From Lichenifustis flavocetrariae (GTDB taxonomy: Bacteria; Pseudomonadota; Alphaproteobacteria; Rhizobiales; Beijerinckiaceae), in the NCBI RefSeq assembly GCF_026130545.1, contig NZ_JAMOIM010000002.1:62001-126000 (forward strand): a stretch of 64,000 bases of DNA, given 5' to 3'. Position 1 is the stretch's first letter. The number at the start of each line of letters is the position of its first letter. The position numbers and the translations under genes are program-made. Below are positions 56,486 to 64,000 of the stretch, in pieces. The notes under the pieces were generated by a model that saw only the letters and a list, made by a program, of their open reading frames with translations, was not told the DNA's origin and did no database searches.

Positions 56486-57661
56486 CTAGCCGGCCGGGTG
56501 AAATACAACCTTTGTGCAACCATCCTTCTTTTCTTTGAACATTGTGTAAAGATCTGGGCCGTCTTCAAGCTTCGTGCTGACATGCGAGATCAGCGAGGTC
56601 GTGTCCACTTTCTTGTCTTGGATCAACTTGGTCAAAGGCTCGAGGTAACGCTTCACGCTAGTCTGTCCACTCCGGAGCGTCAGGCTCTTTTGCACGATCG
56701 AGCCCATATTGACCGTGACCGGACCGCCATAGACACCCGGCACAGAGACCGTGCCGCCAGGACGTACAGCCAGGATGGCTTGATCGAGCGCCGTCGTGCG
56801 CTCGGCCTTGGTCAGCTTCTCCTTGGCGGCATCGAGCAGGCCCGTAAAACCATGGCCGCCGCTGGCTTCCATGCCGACGCAATCGATCGCGACATCGGCA
56901 CCTTCGCCTTTGCTGATCTCCTTGATCCGCTCGAACACGTCCTCTTTTTCGAAATCGATGATGTCAGTCGCACCGGCTTTCTTGGCGAGAGCGATGCGCT
57001 CCGGCACTGTCTCGATGACAATGATGCGCGCGGCACCTAGAACCTTCGCCGATTGGATGGCGAAATATCCCACCGGTCCAGCCCCCCAGATCGCCACGAT
57101 CTCGCCGCCCTTGATCCCCGCCTGCTCTGCGCCCTGATAGCCCGTCGGGAAGATGTCCGAGAGGAAGAGAATTTCATCATCGGTGACACCTTCAGGGACC
57201 TTCATGGGCGCCACATCGGCCATCGGAACCCGGACGTATTCGGCCTGACCGCCCCAATAACCCCCGAGCATGTGCGAATAGCCGAAGAGCCCGGCGATCG
57301 TGTAGCCAAACTGCTCGGCCGCCATCGCAGCATTGCGGTTGGAGCGCTGGCAGCAAGAGTAATTGCCCATCTTGCACTGGCGGCATTCGCCGCAGTTGAT
57401 ATTAAAGGGGACGACGATCTTGTCGCCCTTTTTGAACTTCGTAAAACCCCGGCCGACTTCAACCACCTCGCCCATGAATTCATGGCCGAGCACGTCACCC
57501 GACTTCATGGTGGGCATCATGCCGTCCATCAAATGCAAATCCGACCCGCAGATCGCGCAAGCCGTCACTTTAATGATGACATCGCGAGCGTCCTCTATCT
57601 TCGGATCCGGGACGCTGTCGCACCGAATATCATTGGTGCCGTGCCAGCAGAGAGCTTTCAT
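56486..57661 (-). CDS. Zinc-dependent alcohol/formaldehyde dehydrogenase
   Basis: A 391-residue medium-chain dehydrogenase. Catalytic zinc ligands are in CAICGSDLHLMDGM and GHEFMGEVVE; the structural zinc loop is CGECRQCKMGNYSCC. NAD-binding IWGAGPVGYFAIQSA follows. Residues 110-150 (NRNAAMAAEQFGYTIAGLFGYSHMLGGYWGG) are the long insertion of glutathione-independent formaldehyde dehydrogenase-like enzymes. Codon usage looks richer in AAA/AAG and lower in GC than most neighbours, which may hint at transfer. No clear Shine-Dalgarno precedes ATG 57661. Confidence 0.88.
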   Translation of the reverse strand: MKALCWHGTNDIRCDSVPDPKIEDARDVIIKVTACAICGSDLHLMDGMMPTMKSGDVLGHEFMGEVVEVGRGFTKFKKGDKIVVPFNINCGECRQCKMGNYSCCQRSNRNAAMAAEQFGYTIAGLFGYSHMLGGYWGGQAEYVRVPMADVAPMKVPEGVTDDEILFLSDIFPTGYQGAEQAGIKGGEIVAIWGAGPVGYFAIQSAKVLGAARIIVIETVPERIALAKKAGATDIIDFEKEDVFERIKEISKGEGADVAIDCVGMEASGGHGFTGLLDAAKEKLTKAERTTALDQAILAVRPGGTVSVPGVYGGPVTVNMGSIVQKSLTLRSGQTSVKRYLEPLTKLIQDKKVDTTSLISHVSTKLEDGPDLYTMFKEKKDGCTKVVFHPAG

Positions 57662-57673
57662 AAGGAGGGTCCG

Positions 57674-57790
57674 ATGTTGTCAGAGGCGTTTCAGGAAGGT
57701 TGGGACTGCGCGACGGCATCCCCGAGATCAACGGCGACCAAGATCGCTGCGTCCCTTCTCACTGTTCATAACGCCGGGCCTGGCATTTAA
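57674..57790 (+). CDS. Possible 38-residue peptide with strong ribosome-binding site
   Basis: AAGGAGGG at 57662-57669 stands four bases before ATG 57674, and the frame stops at 57790 (MLSEAFQEGWDCATASPRST then 18 more residues). It lies in the divergent space upstream of the dehydrogenase, so the strong site may simply be chance on the reverse of that promoter. No family is recognised. The rest of the gap to 58024 holds nothing clear. Confidence 0.25.
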   Translation: MLSEAFQEGWDCATASPRSTATKIAASLLTVHNAGPGI

Positions 57791-58024
57791 GTTCGAGATC
57801 CGACAGGACAACGGAAGACTAACAAATGATACTAACAATGGTTTGTGGCTTTCTGCTCTCGCGAACTGCTAATTGATCTCGGCACGACCGCAATGTCATC
57901 TAACGGCCTCCATCACGCTGCTTGGCCCAGGCAGTCATCGCAACGTGAGTAACGATGAAGGCCTCGCCGAGGCCGAGCGGCCGCGCTATGTACATCGGTG
58001 GAGAAACGAGCGACAAACGGATCG

Positions 58025-59140
58025 ATGCCCCAAACGATTTTAATTACCGGAGGTGCCGGGTTCATCGGCCGTGCCGTGGCTACCCAATTGATCGGTCGGG
58101 GGGACCGCGTCCGGGTTCTCGACAGCTTAATCGAACAGGTTCACGCCGGCAGTTCTGCGTTTGACGCACTTTCCTCGCAGGTTGAATTCATCCACGGCGA
58201 TGTTCGAGATTTCACGGCCATGACGCGGGCCCTCAGGGGTGTCGACAAGGTGGTGCACCTCGCCGCGGAGGTCGGCGTCGGGCAGAGCATGTACGCAATC
58301 GAGCGATATGTGTCGGTCAACGACCTCGGCACTGCGGCGCTCTTCCAGGTTTTGATCGACAATCCCGTGAAACGCGTCGTCGTCGCTTCTTCAATGAGCA
58401 TCTACGGCGAAGGGCTCTATCAAGATGCCGGCGGCCGTGTGCATGAAGACGTCGTGCGCCAAGCACGGAGGGAGACATCCGCGAGTTGGGACCCGCTTGA
58501 TCAGGAAGGCCACCCGCTGCTTCCAGTTCCCACGCCTGAATGGAAGCGGCCGACGCTCGCTTCCGTCTACGCCATCACCAAGTTCGTTCAAGAGCGGCTG
58601 ACCCTCACCCTGGCACCATCCTACGGCATGGAAGGCGTGGCCCTGCGACTGTGGAACGCCTATGGGCCGGGACAGGCGCTGTCGAACCCCTATACGGGTG
58701 TGCTGGCGATTTTCGCCTCTCGTCTGCACAATGGCAAAGCGCCCATCATCTTCGAAGACGGTCGGCAGCGCCGAGACTTCGTCCACGTGCGCGATGTCGC
58801 ACGCGCCTTCCTGCTCGCGCTTGACAAGCCCGAGGCGGCAGGCGGGGTCTATAACATCGGCAGCGGCGAGGATCGTTCCGTCAACGATGTGGCGACCATG
58901 CTGGCAGAGGCCATGGGCCGCCCTGATCTTCCCCCCGAGATCGCCGACAAGGGGCGGGCCGGCGATATACGCCACTGCATCCCGGATATCGGTAAGGCCG
59001 TGGGGGAGCTTGGTTACCGGCCGCAGGAGGATTTTCGTGCCGGTCTTACCGAATTGGCCGGCTGGGTGGCAGAGCAACAGGCCGACGATCGGGTGAGCGA
59101 AGCCCGACGTGAACTCGAAGCTCGGGGCCTCGTCACGTGA
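58025..59140 (+). CDS. NAD-dependent epimerase/dehydratase (sugar-nucleotide type)
   Basis: A 371-residue extended SDR. The NAD loop ITGGAGFIGRA begins at residue 6, SSMSIYGEG provides the Ser, and YAITK (182-186) is the catalytic Tyr/Lys pair. VALRLWNAYGPGQALSNPYTGV is typical of UDP/dTDP-sugar epimerases and 4,6-dehydratases. Start: ATG 58025, or GTG 57998 in the same frame; neither has a strong ribosome-binding site. It is the first gene of a compact operon. Its TGA overlaps the next GTG by four bases. The exact nucleotide sugar is unknown. Confidence 0.85.
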   Translation: MPQTILITGGAGFIGRAVATQLIGRGDRVRVLDSLIEQVHAGSSAFDALSSQVEFIHGDVRDFTAMTRALRGVDKVVHLAAEVGVGQSMYAIERYVSVNDLGTAALFQVLIDNPVKRVVVASSMSIYGEGLYQDAGGRVHEDVVRQARRETSASWDPLDQEGHPLLPVPTPEWKRPTLASVYAITKFVQERLTLTLAPSYGMEGVALRLWNAYGPGQALSNPYTGVLAIFASRLHNGKAPIIFEDGRQRRDFVHVRDVARAFLLALDKPEAAGGVYNIGSGEDRSVNDVATMLAEAMGRPDLPPEIADKGRAGDIRHCIPDIGKAVGELGYRPQEDFRAGLTELAGWVAEQQADDRVSEARRELEARGLVT

Positions 59141-60201
59141 GGCCAGCACACGCGCTGGTGACGGGCGGAGCAGGTTTCATCGGCAGCAACCTTGCCGACC
59201 GTCTCGCCCGTGACGGGCACACAGTGACGGTGTTCGATTCCCTGCAGCGTCCCGGGTCCGAACGCAACCTCGATTGGCTTCTCTCCCGCCATCCCGACCG
59301 CATCAGGCCTGTGCGGGCCGACGTGCGTGATCATAAGGCACTCGAGGCTGCGGCGGCGGAGGTCGACGTTGTCTTTCATTTCGCGGCCCAGGTTGCCGTC
59401 ACGACAAGTCTCGTCGAGCCGCTCGACGATTTTGCGATCAACGTCGCGGCTACCGTTCACCTGCTCGACGCGCTGCGCCGGCGCGCCGAGCCGCCGCCGC
59501 TGATCTTCGCCTCGACCAACAAGGTCTATGGAGACCTCGGCAATGTCGCGCTGGTGCAGACCAACGACAGTTATTTGCCGGACACGCTCTCGCTTCGTCG
59601 CGACGGGATCGGCGAGGACCGGCCGCTCGATTTCCACACGCCCTACGGCTGCTCGAAGGGCGCTGCGGATCAGTATGTTCTGGACTATGCCCGCTCCTTC
59701 GGGGTGCCGACGGCGGTGCTCCGCATGAGCTGCATCTACGGACAGCGGCAGATGGGCACCGAGGACCAGGGCTGGGTGGCGCATTTCGCCATCCGGGCCC
59801 TCGAAGGCCAGCCGATTTCGATCTTCGGAGACGGTTGCCAGGTTCGCGACGTGCTCGATGTGTCCGATGCGGTGGCGGCTTATGTCGGGGTCTGGCGCAA
59901 CATCGACAGGCTACGCGGAGGCGCTTTCAACCTCGGCGGAGGCCCGGCAAATGCCGTCAGCCTTCGGCAATTGTTGAGGTATCTCGAATCCCTGCTGCAG
60001 CGCCCCCTGCGTGTCGACTATTCAGACTGGCGCGCCGGGGATCAGAAATATTACGTGTCTGATACCCGCGCCTTGATCAATGTGTTGGACATGGCACCGT
60101 TCGTGTCCTGGACTGACGGGGTCGCACGCCTCGTGAGATGGCTCGCGGCCGAGCGAGGGTTGCCGGAGCCCGCCATGCGGGTGGAGGAGGCATTGTCGTG
60201 A
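59137..60201 (+). CDS. CDP-paratose 2-epimerase-like SDR
   Basis: A 354-residue extended SDR. TGGAGFIGSNLADRLA is at residues 9-24, ASTNKVYGDLG gives the Ser/Thr region and YGCSK (170-174) the catalytic pair. The segments PLDFHTPYGCSKGAADQYV and MSCIYGQRQMGTEDQGWVAH are near-diagnostic for the RfbE/Tyv group, which epimerises CDP-paratose to CDP-tyvelose or does related 2-epimerisations. The actual substrate is inferred only. GTG 59137 overlaps the previous stop; its own TGA overlaps the next GTG. Confidence 0.85.
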   Translation: MRPAHALVTGGAGFIGSNLADRLARDGHTVTVFDSLQRPGSERNLDWLLSRHPDRIRPVRADVRDHKALEAAAAEVDVVFHFAAQVAVTTSLVEPLDDFAINVAATVHLLDALRRRAEPPPLIFASTNKVYGDLGNVALVQTNDSYLPDTLSLRRDGIGEDRPLDFHTPYGCSKGAADQYVLDYARSFGVPTAVLRMSCIYGQRQMGTEDQGWVAHFAIRALEGQPISIFGDGCQVRDVLDVSDAVAAYVGVWRNIDRLRGGAFNLGGGPANAVSLRQLLRYLESLLQRPLRVDYSDWRAGDQKYYVSDTRALINVLDMAPFVSWTDGVARLVRWLAAERGLPEPAMRVEEALS

Positions 60202-61493
60202 AAGTCGCCCTCGTCAATCCGCGTTGGGACTTCGCGCGCAGCATCTACTTCGGCTGTCGCGCGCCCCATCTGCCCTTGGAACTCGGCTACGCCAAGGCAT
60301 TGCTGGAGGCCTCAGGCCATACCGTGCTGATGCTCGACGGGCACTTGTGCGACACGCAGAACGCGGTGCTGGCCGACGAGGTCGCGGCCTTCGCGCCTGA
60401 GATAACAGTCGTGACCACGGCGCCGAGCTACCTTTTCTGGCGATGCGCGCCGCCCGAATTGCGCGTGCCGCGCGAATTCCTGGTCGCACTTGGCCCTCGG
60501 GGCGGGCGCACGATCGCGGTCGGACCGCATGGGTCAGTGACCCCTGAGACCACGCTGCGCAAGCTTGGCGTCGACGTCGTTGTGCGCGGCGAGTGCGAGG
60601 AGATCGTGCTGCTGCTCGCGGGCGCGACGGCCCTGGCGGATGTGCCTTCCATCGCGTTCCGGAGCGAAGATGCGATCCGTACCACCGGTGGGCCGCATGC
60701 CGCGCGGTTCACCGACCTGCCGGCGCTGCACTGGCCGGACGGCTGGGTGGCGCGGCACCACCACCATCATCACCGATTTGATCGCAAGCCGGAGCGGCCG
60801 GGCGCCGAGGTGGAGGCGTCCCGAGGTTGCCCCTATCATTGTTCGTTCTGCGCCAAGATCGATTTTCGCGATGCCTACCGCAAACGCGATTTGATCCCAC
60901 TGCTGTCTGAAATCGACGGCCTGATCGCGCAGGGCGTCGAGTACATCTACTTCATCGACGAGATCTTTCTACCCAACCGCCCGCTGCTGGAAGCCCTTCG
61001 GACGCGGCAGGTCGAATTCGGCATCCAGACCCGCATCGATCTGTGGAAACACGACATGCTCGACCTTTTGGGCGCGGCCGGCTGCGTCTCGATCGAGGCC
61101 GGCGTGGAGAGCCTCACGGTCGAGGGGCGGGCGGTCTTGGACAAACAGTGCCGCATGTCGACCGACGATCTTGCCGAGCGGCTTCTCTACGCACGCCGTA
61201 GCGTGCCTTTCGTCCAAGCCAACCTCATTGAGACCGCGAACGACGATCCGGACATGGTCGCAGCGTGGCGCGAAGGCCTGCGGTCCCAGGGTGTCTGGGC
61301 CAACGATCCCGTTCCGCTCTACCCTTACCCGAGTTCACCCGACTATCGAAAGCTTTGGGGGCTGCCCGACGCGCAGGCGTGGGAGCGGGCGCATGCCCAT
61401 TATCTCGGGCAATTCACCGCCTTCAGCGAGATCCAGGACGAGCGTCCGGTCCCGCTGCCCGAGCTCGAAGCCGCCTGCTGCGGCACCTGCTGA
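60198..61493 (+). CDS. B12-binding-type radical SAM protein
   Basis: A 431-residue enzyme. Residues 1-135 resemble the cobalamin-binding fold of B12-dependent radical SAM proteins, without the DxHxxG histidine, as is common there. The [4Fe-4S] motif is Cys211, Cys215, Cys218 (GCPYHCSFC). Later segments YIYFIDEIFLPNRPLLEAL and IEAGVESL are usual for the barrel. Six consecutive His (187-192) come just before the cluster motif, and the C-terminus is AACCGTC. Such enzymes methylate or rearrange unactivated carbons; here perhaps a sugar. It is coupled by overlaps on both sides. Confidence 0.85.
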   Translation: MKVALVNPRWDFARSIYFGCRAPHLPLELGYAKALLEASGHTVLMLDGHLCDTQNAVLADEVAAFAPEITVVTTAPSYLFWRCAPPELRVPREFLVALGPRGGRTIAVGPHGSVTPETTLRKLGVDVVVRGECEEIVLLLAGATALADVPSIAFRSEDAIRTTGGPHAARFTDLPALHWPDGWVARHHHHHHRFDRKPERPGAEVEASRGCPYHCSFCAKIDFRDAYRKRDLIPLLSEIDGLIAQGVEYIYFIDEIFLPNRPLLEALRTRQVEFGIQTRIDLWKHDMLDLLGAAGCVSIEAGVESLTVEGRAVLDKQCRMSTDDLAERLLYARRSVPFVQANLIETANDDPDMVAAWREGLRSQGVWANDPVPLYPYPSSPDYRKLWGLPDAQAWERAHAHYLGQFTAFSEIQDERPVPLPELEAACCGTC

Positions 61494-61624
61494 TGGTGGG
61501 GCGAACAGAAGGGCCGGTTGTCATCGCGGTCCGCCGATCCAAAGTGGAAGCGCCCGGAGATTGTGCGATCCTGGCTGAAGCGGAGCACTCCGAAAGGCTA
61601 CCTGACGGAGTTCGCACGGCGTGA
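61493..61624 (+). CDS. Possible 43-residue protein in the glycan operon
   Basis: ATG 61493 shares one base with the radical SAM stop (TGATG), and its TGA at 61622-61624 overlaps the next gene's GTG by four bases. It reads MVGRTEGPVVIAVRRSKVEA and 23 more residues, with no signal or membrane segment and no family I know. The double overlap matches the other junctions of the operon, which is the main support. If untranslated, this would be a 127-base spacer, the only one in the operon. A second frame (61518 onward) is also open. Confidence 0.35.
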   Translation: MVGRTEGPVVIAVRRSKVEAPGDCAILAEAEHSERLPDGVRTA

Positions 61625-62748
61625 GGATCCTTTATTTCACGCACTCGCTCCGCTCATGCTGGAATCACGGCAATGCCCACTTCCTGCGCGGCGTATTGAG
61701 CGACCTCGCCCGCCGAGGCCATACCGTGGTGGCTCTGGAACCCGAAGACAGCTGGAGCTACGAAAACCTGATCCGCGATGGCGGCGCGGCAGGGCTGGCC
61801 CCGTTCGCTCGTGCTTATCCCGCGCTCAGGCCCGTTATCTACGGTCTGGATGCCGATCCCGCCGCGCTTTGTGCCGATGCGGATGTCGTGATCGTTCATG
61901 AGTGGAACGATCCTGGGCTCGTTGCGGCCCTCGGGGCGCTTCGTCGGGCCGGGGCTTCCTTCACGCTTCTCTTCCACGATACCCATCACCGCGCGGTCAG
62001 CGATCCTGAGGCCATCCGGACCTTCGATCTCGATGGCTACGACGGGGTGCTGGCCTTCGGCGAGACACTCGCGGCCGTGTACCGGCAGTGGGGTTGGGGC
62101 GCCCGCGTTTTCGTCTGGCACGAGGCCGCCGACACCAATGTGTTTAGGCCGCCGACGCATGAGACCGAGCGTGAGGGGCTCGTCTGGATCGGCAATTGGG
62201 GCGACGACGAGCGGAGCGCGGAGCTCGAGACCTTTCTGTTCGGTCCGGCCCGGGCGACCGGCCTGCCGCTCGACATCTATGGTGTCCGTTACCCAAAGGC
62301 CGCGCGAGAGACCCTTGCGCGTTACGGGATCGACTATCGCGGCTGGCTCCCAAACGCAGCGGCCCCAGAGGTCTTCGCGCGGCATCTTGCGACCGTTCAC
62401 GTCCCGCGTCGCTTCTATGTCACCAACCTGCCGGGAATTCCCACCATCCGGGTGTTCGAGGCGCTCGCTTGCGGAATCCCGCTAGTCTCGGCACCGTGGT
62501 CGGACCGCGAGGGTCTTTTTACGATCGGAGCGGACTTCCTGATGGCGCAAGACGGAGCCGCCATGGCGGATTGCCTGCGCGCCGTGCGGGATGACCGCGA
62601 TCTCCGCCGCGCTCTGATCGAGAACGGTCTCGCAACCATCAAGGCGCGCCACACCTGCGCTCACAGGGTCGACGAACTCCTGACGATCCTGTCGGCTCTC
62701 GACACGCCTGCCCTGCGCCTCGCGTCTCTCACCGAAAGTGCTCCATGA
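61621..62748 (+). CDS. CgeB-like glycosyltransferase (first of three)
   Basis: A 375-residue GT-B-type glycosyltransferase of the CgeB/DUF3880-like group. The N-terminus is MRILYFTHSLRSCWNHGNAHF and RRGHTVVALEP. The nucleotide-sugar domain shows GLVWIGNWGDDERSAEL and the C-terminal TIRVFEALACGIPLVSAPW with the conserved Glu. No signal or membrane segment. Start GTG 61621; the stop overlaps the next ATG. Sugar donor and acceptor unknown. Confidence 0.8.
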   Translation: MRILYFTHSLRSCWNHGNAHFLRGVLSDLARRGHTVVALEPEDSWSYENLIRDGGAAGLAPFARAYPALRPVIYGLDADPAALCADADVVIVHEWNDPGLVAALGALRRAGASFTLLFHDTHHRAVSDPEAIRTFDLDGYDGVLAFGETLAAVYRQWGWGARVFVWHEAADTNVFRPPTHETEREGLVWIGNWGDDERSAELETFLFGPARATGLPLDIYGVRYPKAARETLARYGIDYRGWLPNAAAPEVFARHLATVHVPRRFYVTNLPGIPTIRVFEALACGIPLVSAPWSDREGLFTIGADFLMAQDGAAMADCLRAVRDDRDLRRALIENGLATIKARHTCAHRVDELLTILSALDTPALRLASLTESAP

Positions 62749-63836
62749 AGGTCGCGTTCTACGGATCGAGCCTCCTGTCGTCCTACTGGAACGGTGCCGC
62801 CACCTACTATCGCGGCATCATCAGCGACCTCTATCGCCGTGGCTATGACGTCACGTTCTACGAACCCGACGCTTTCGGGCGGCAGCAGCATCGCGACATC
62901 GACCCACCGGACTGGGCGCGGGTGGTGGTCTATCCCGCGACGGCGGCGGCCCTGAAGGACGTCGTGGCGGAAGCGGCTGGAGCTGACGTGGTCGTCAAAG
63001 CGAGCGGCGTCGGGGTGTTCGACACAGAACTGCTCGCGGGTGTGATCGCAGCCGCGCGCCCTGACGCGATCCGCATCTTCTGGGACGTCGACGCACCCGC
63101 GACGCTTGCCGAGTTGCGCGAGGCGCCAGACCACCCTCTTCACGCCGCGCTGCCACGGCTCGATCTTGTTTTCACCTACGGGGGTGGCCCGCCGGTGGTA
63201 GCGGCCTATGAGGCCTTCGGGGCGCAACGCTGCGTTCCTGTCTACAATGCGCTCGATCCCGCGACCCACCACCCGGTGCCGGCCGAGCCACGGTTCGCGG
63301 CGGATCTGTCGTTCCTCGGCAACCGCCTGCCCGACCGTGAGGCCCGCGTCGAGGAATTCTTCCTGCGCGCCGCGGCGCTGTCCCCGAACCGATCGTTCCT
63401 CATCGGCGGCAACGGCTGGCACGATAGGGCCATGCCGGCCAACGTCCGTTCGCTCGGGCACGTCTACACGCGTGAACACAACGCCTTCAATACATCGCCG
63501 CTCGCGGTGCTCAATATCGCCCGCGACAGCATGGCCAGCGTCGGCTATTCGCCTGCGACCCGTGTGTTCGAGGCCGCGGGAGCCGGCGCTTGTCTGATCA
63601 CGGATGCCTGGGTGGGGCTCGGCGAATTCCTGGCCGAGAACGAAGAGGTTCTCGTAGCGCGTGACGGCGCAGATGTCGCCGATCATGTCGCCAATCTCAC
63701 GCCAGAGCGTGCGCGAACCATCGGTGAAGCCGCCCGCATCCGCATTCTGCGCGATCATACCTACGCGCGGCGCGGCGGTGAGGTTGACGCCATTCTGCGA
63801 TCTCTGCGCGACGCCAAGCCCCGAGCCGCGGCGTGA
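62745..63836 (+). CDS. CgeB-like glycosyltransferase (second of three)
   Basis: A 363-residue GT-B-type protein related to its neighbour: MKVAFYGSSLLSSYWNGAAT then RRGYDVTFYEP at the N-terminus, LSFLGNRLPDREARVEEFF in the middle, and PATRVFEAAGAGACLITDAW near the C-terminus with the catalytic-site Glu. ATG 62745 overlaps the previous stop by four bases, and its TGA overlaps the GTG of the third gene. A 421-residue antisense frame over it is a shadow. Confidence 0.82.
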   Translation: MKVAFYGSSLLSSYWNGAATYYRGIISDLYRRGYDVTFYEPDAFGRQQHRDIDPPDWARVVVYPATAAALKDVVAEAAGADVVVKASGVGVFDTELLAGVIAAARPDAIRIFWDVDAPATLAELREAPDHPLHAALPRLDLVFTYGGGPPVVAAYEAFGAQRCVPVYNALDPATHHPVPAEPRFAADLSFLGNRLPDREARVEEFFLRAAALSPNRSFLIGGNGWHDRAMPANVRSLGHVYTREHNAFNTSPLAVLNIARDSMASVGYSPATRVFEAAGAGACLITDAWVGLGEFLAENEEVLVARDGADVADHVANLTPERARTIGEAARIRILRDHTYARRGGEVDAILRSLRDAKPRAAA

Positions 63837-64000
63837 AGCTCGTCGTCGTCGGTCTGAGCCTGTCCTCGTCCTGGGGAAATGGACACGCGACCACCTACAG
63901 GTCGCTGCTGCGAGCCTTTGCGGCACGCGGACACGTGGTGACCTTCCTGGAGCGCGATGTTCCCTGGTATTCCGGCCCCGCCCGCGACCTGCACGACCCG
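63833..64000 (+). CDS. CgeB-like glycosyltransferase (third of three), 3' truncated
   Basis: The frame opens at GTG 63833 (overlapping the previous TGA) and is open to the window end, 56 codons. The visible part, MKLVVVGLSLSSSWGNGHAT and later ARGHVVTFLERD, shares the S-L-x-S-x-W...G-x-A-T/H and RGxxVxxxE pattern with the two genes before it. It continues beyond the window. Confidence 0.7.
   Translation, partial: MKLVVVGLSLSSSWGNGHATTYRSLLRAFAARGHVVTFLERDVPWYSGPARDLHDP

Noticed and set aside
62661-63926. 421-codon minus-strand open frame
   Set aside because: It crosses two coupled glycosyltransferase genes on the other strand and has typical shadow composition.

Overview
The window is a GC-rich chromosomal segment from an alphaproteobacterium, most likely of the order Hyphomicrobiales (Rhizobiales). 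Four things point there: an F0-only ATP synthase operon (I, a, c, b', b) with no F1 genes attached; the order pcm-like, tolC, popZ, valS; an ExoR-type Sel1 protein; and small families typical of this order (DUF2007, DUF6101, DUF4170, DUF4337). I cannot fix the family or genus. Nearly all genes look native and housekeeping. I see no rRNA, CRISPR array, insertion sequence or prophage.

Layout. 1-5,300: end of an upstream gene, a TrmN6-like methyltransferase with a DUF2007 protein, a polyprenyl diphosphate synthase, a HAD hydrolase, ispE and a metallo-beta-lactamase-fold protein. 5,500-9,050: an atypical CLC channel or antiporter with CBS domains, an old-yellow-enzyme reductase and a DUF6101 protein. 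9,349-13,580: a lipid A/Kdo block (cysQ, DUF4170, DUF374 acyltransferase, waaA, lpxK), mostly overlapping genes. 13,806-20,800: exported bicupin oxalate decarboxylase, OpgC-like membrane protein, gyrB, an OmpW-family porin and a C13 (legumain-like) peptidase. 20,915-23,635: the F0 operon. 23,690-34,905: an APH-like kinase-fold protein, an M23 peptidase, RNase E, an aminotransferase, a DsbA-like protein, accB and accC. 34,946-38,432: racemase, WD40 protein, acetyltransferase and the ExoR homologue. 39,176-46,623: valS, popZ, tolC, pcm-like, a DUF4337 protein and a small exported protein. 46,795-52,540: acuI, tsaC, a DmdC-like acyl-CoA dehydrogenase, a transglutaminase and an SDR.

52,541-57,800 is looser, with small poorly conserved genes, a structured RNA-like element near 54,284-54,407, a branched-chain amino-acid-type binding protein, a tRNA with a CAU anticodon, a strong bidirectional terminator and a zinc alcohol/formaldehyde dehydrogenase.

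The most interesting part is the right edge (58,025-64,000). It is a tightly packed operon of two NDP-sugar epimerase/dehydratases, a B12-binding-type radical SAM protein with a natural six-histidine run, a possible 43-residue coupled ORF, and three related CgeB-like glycosyltransferases, the last cut by the window end. Every junction in it is a 1-4 base stop/start overlap. It looks like the start of a cell-surface or secreted glycan pathway with an unusual radical modification step. The product is not known from this sequence.
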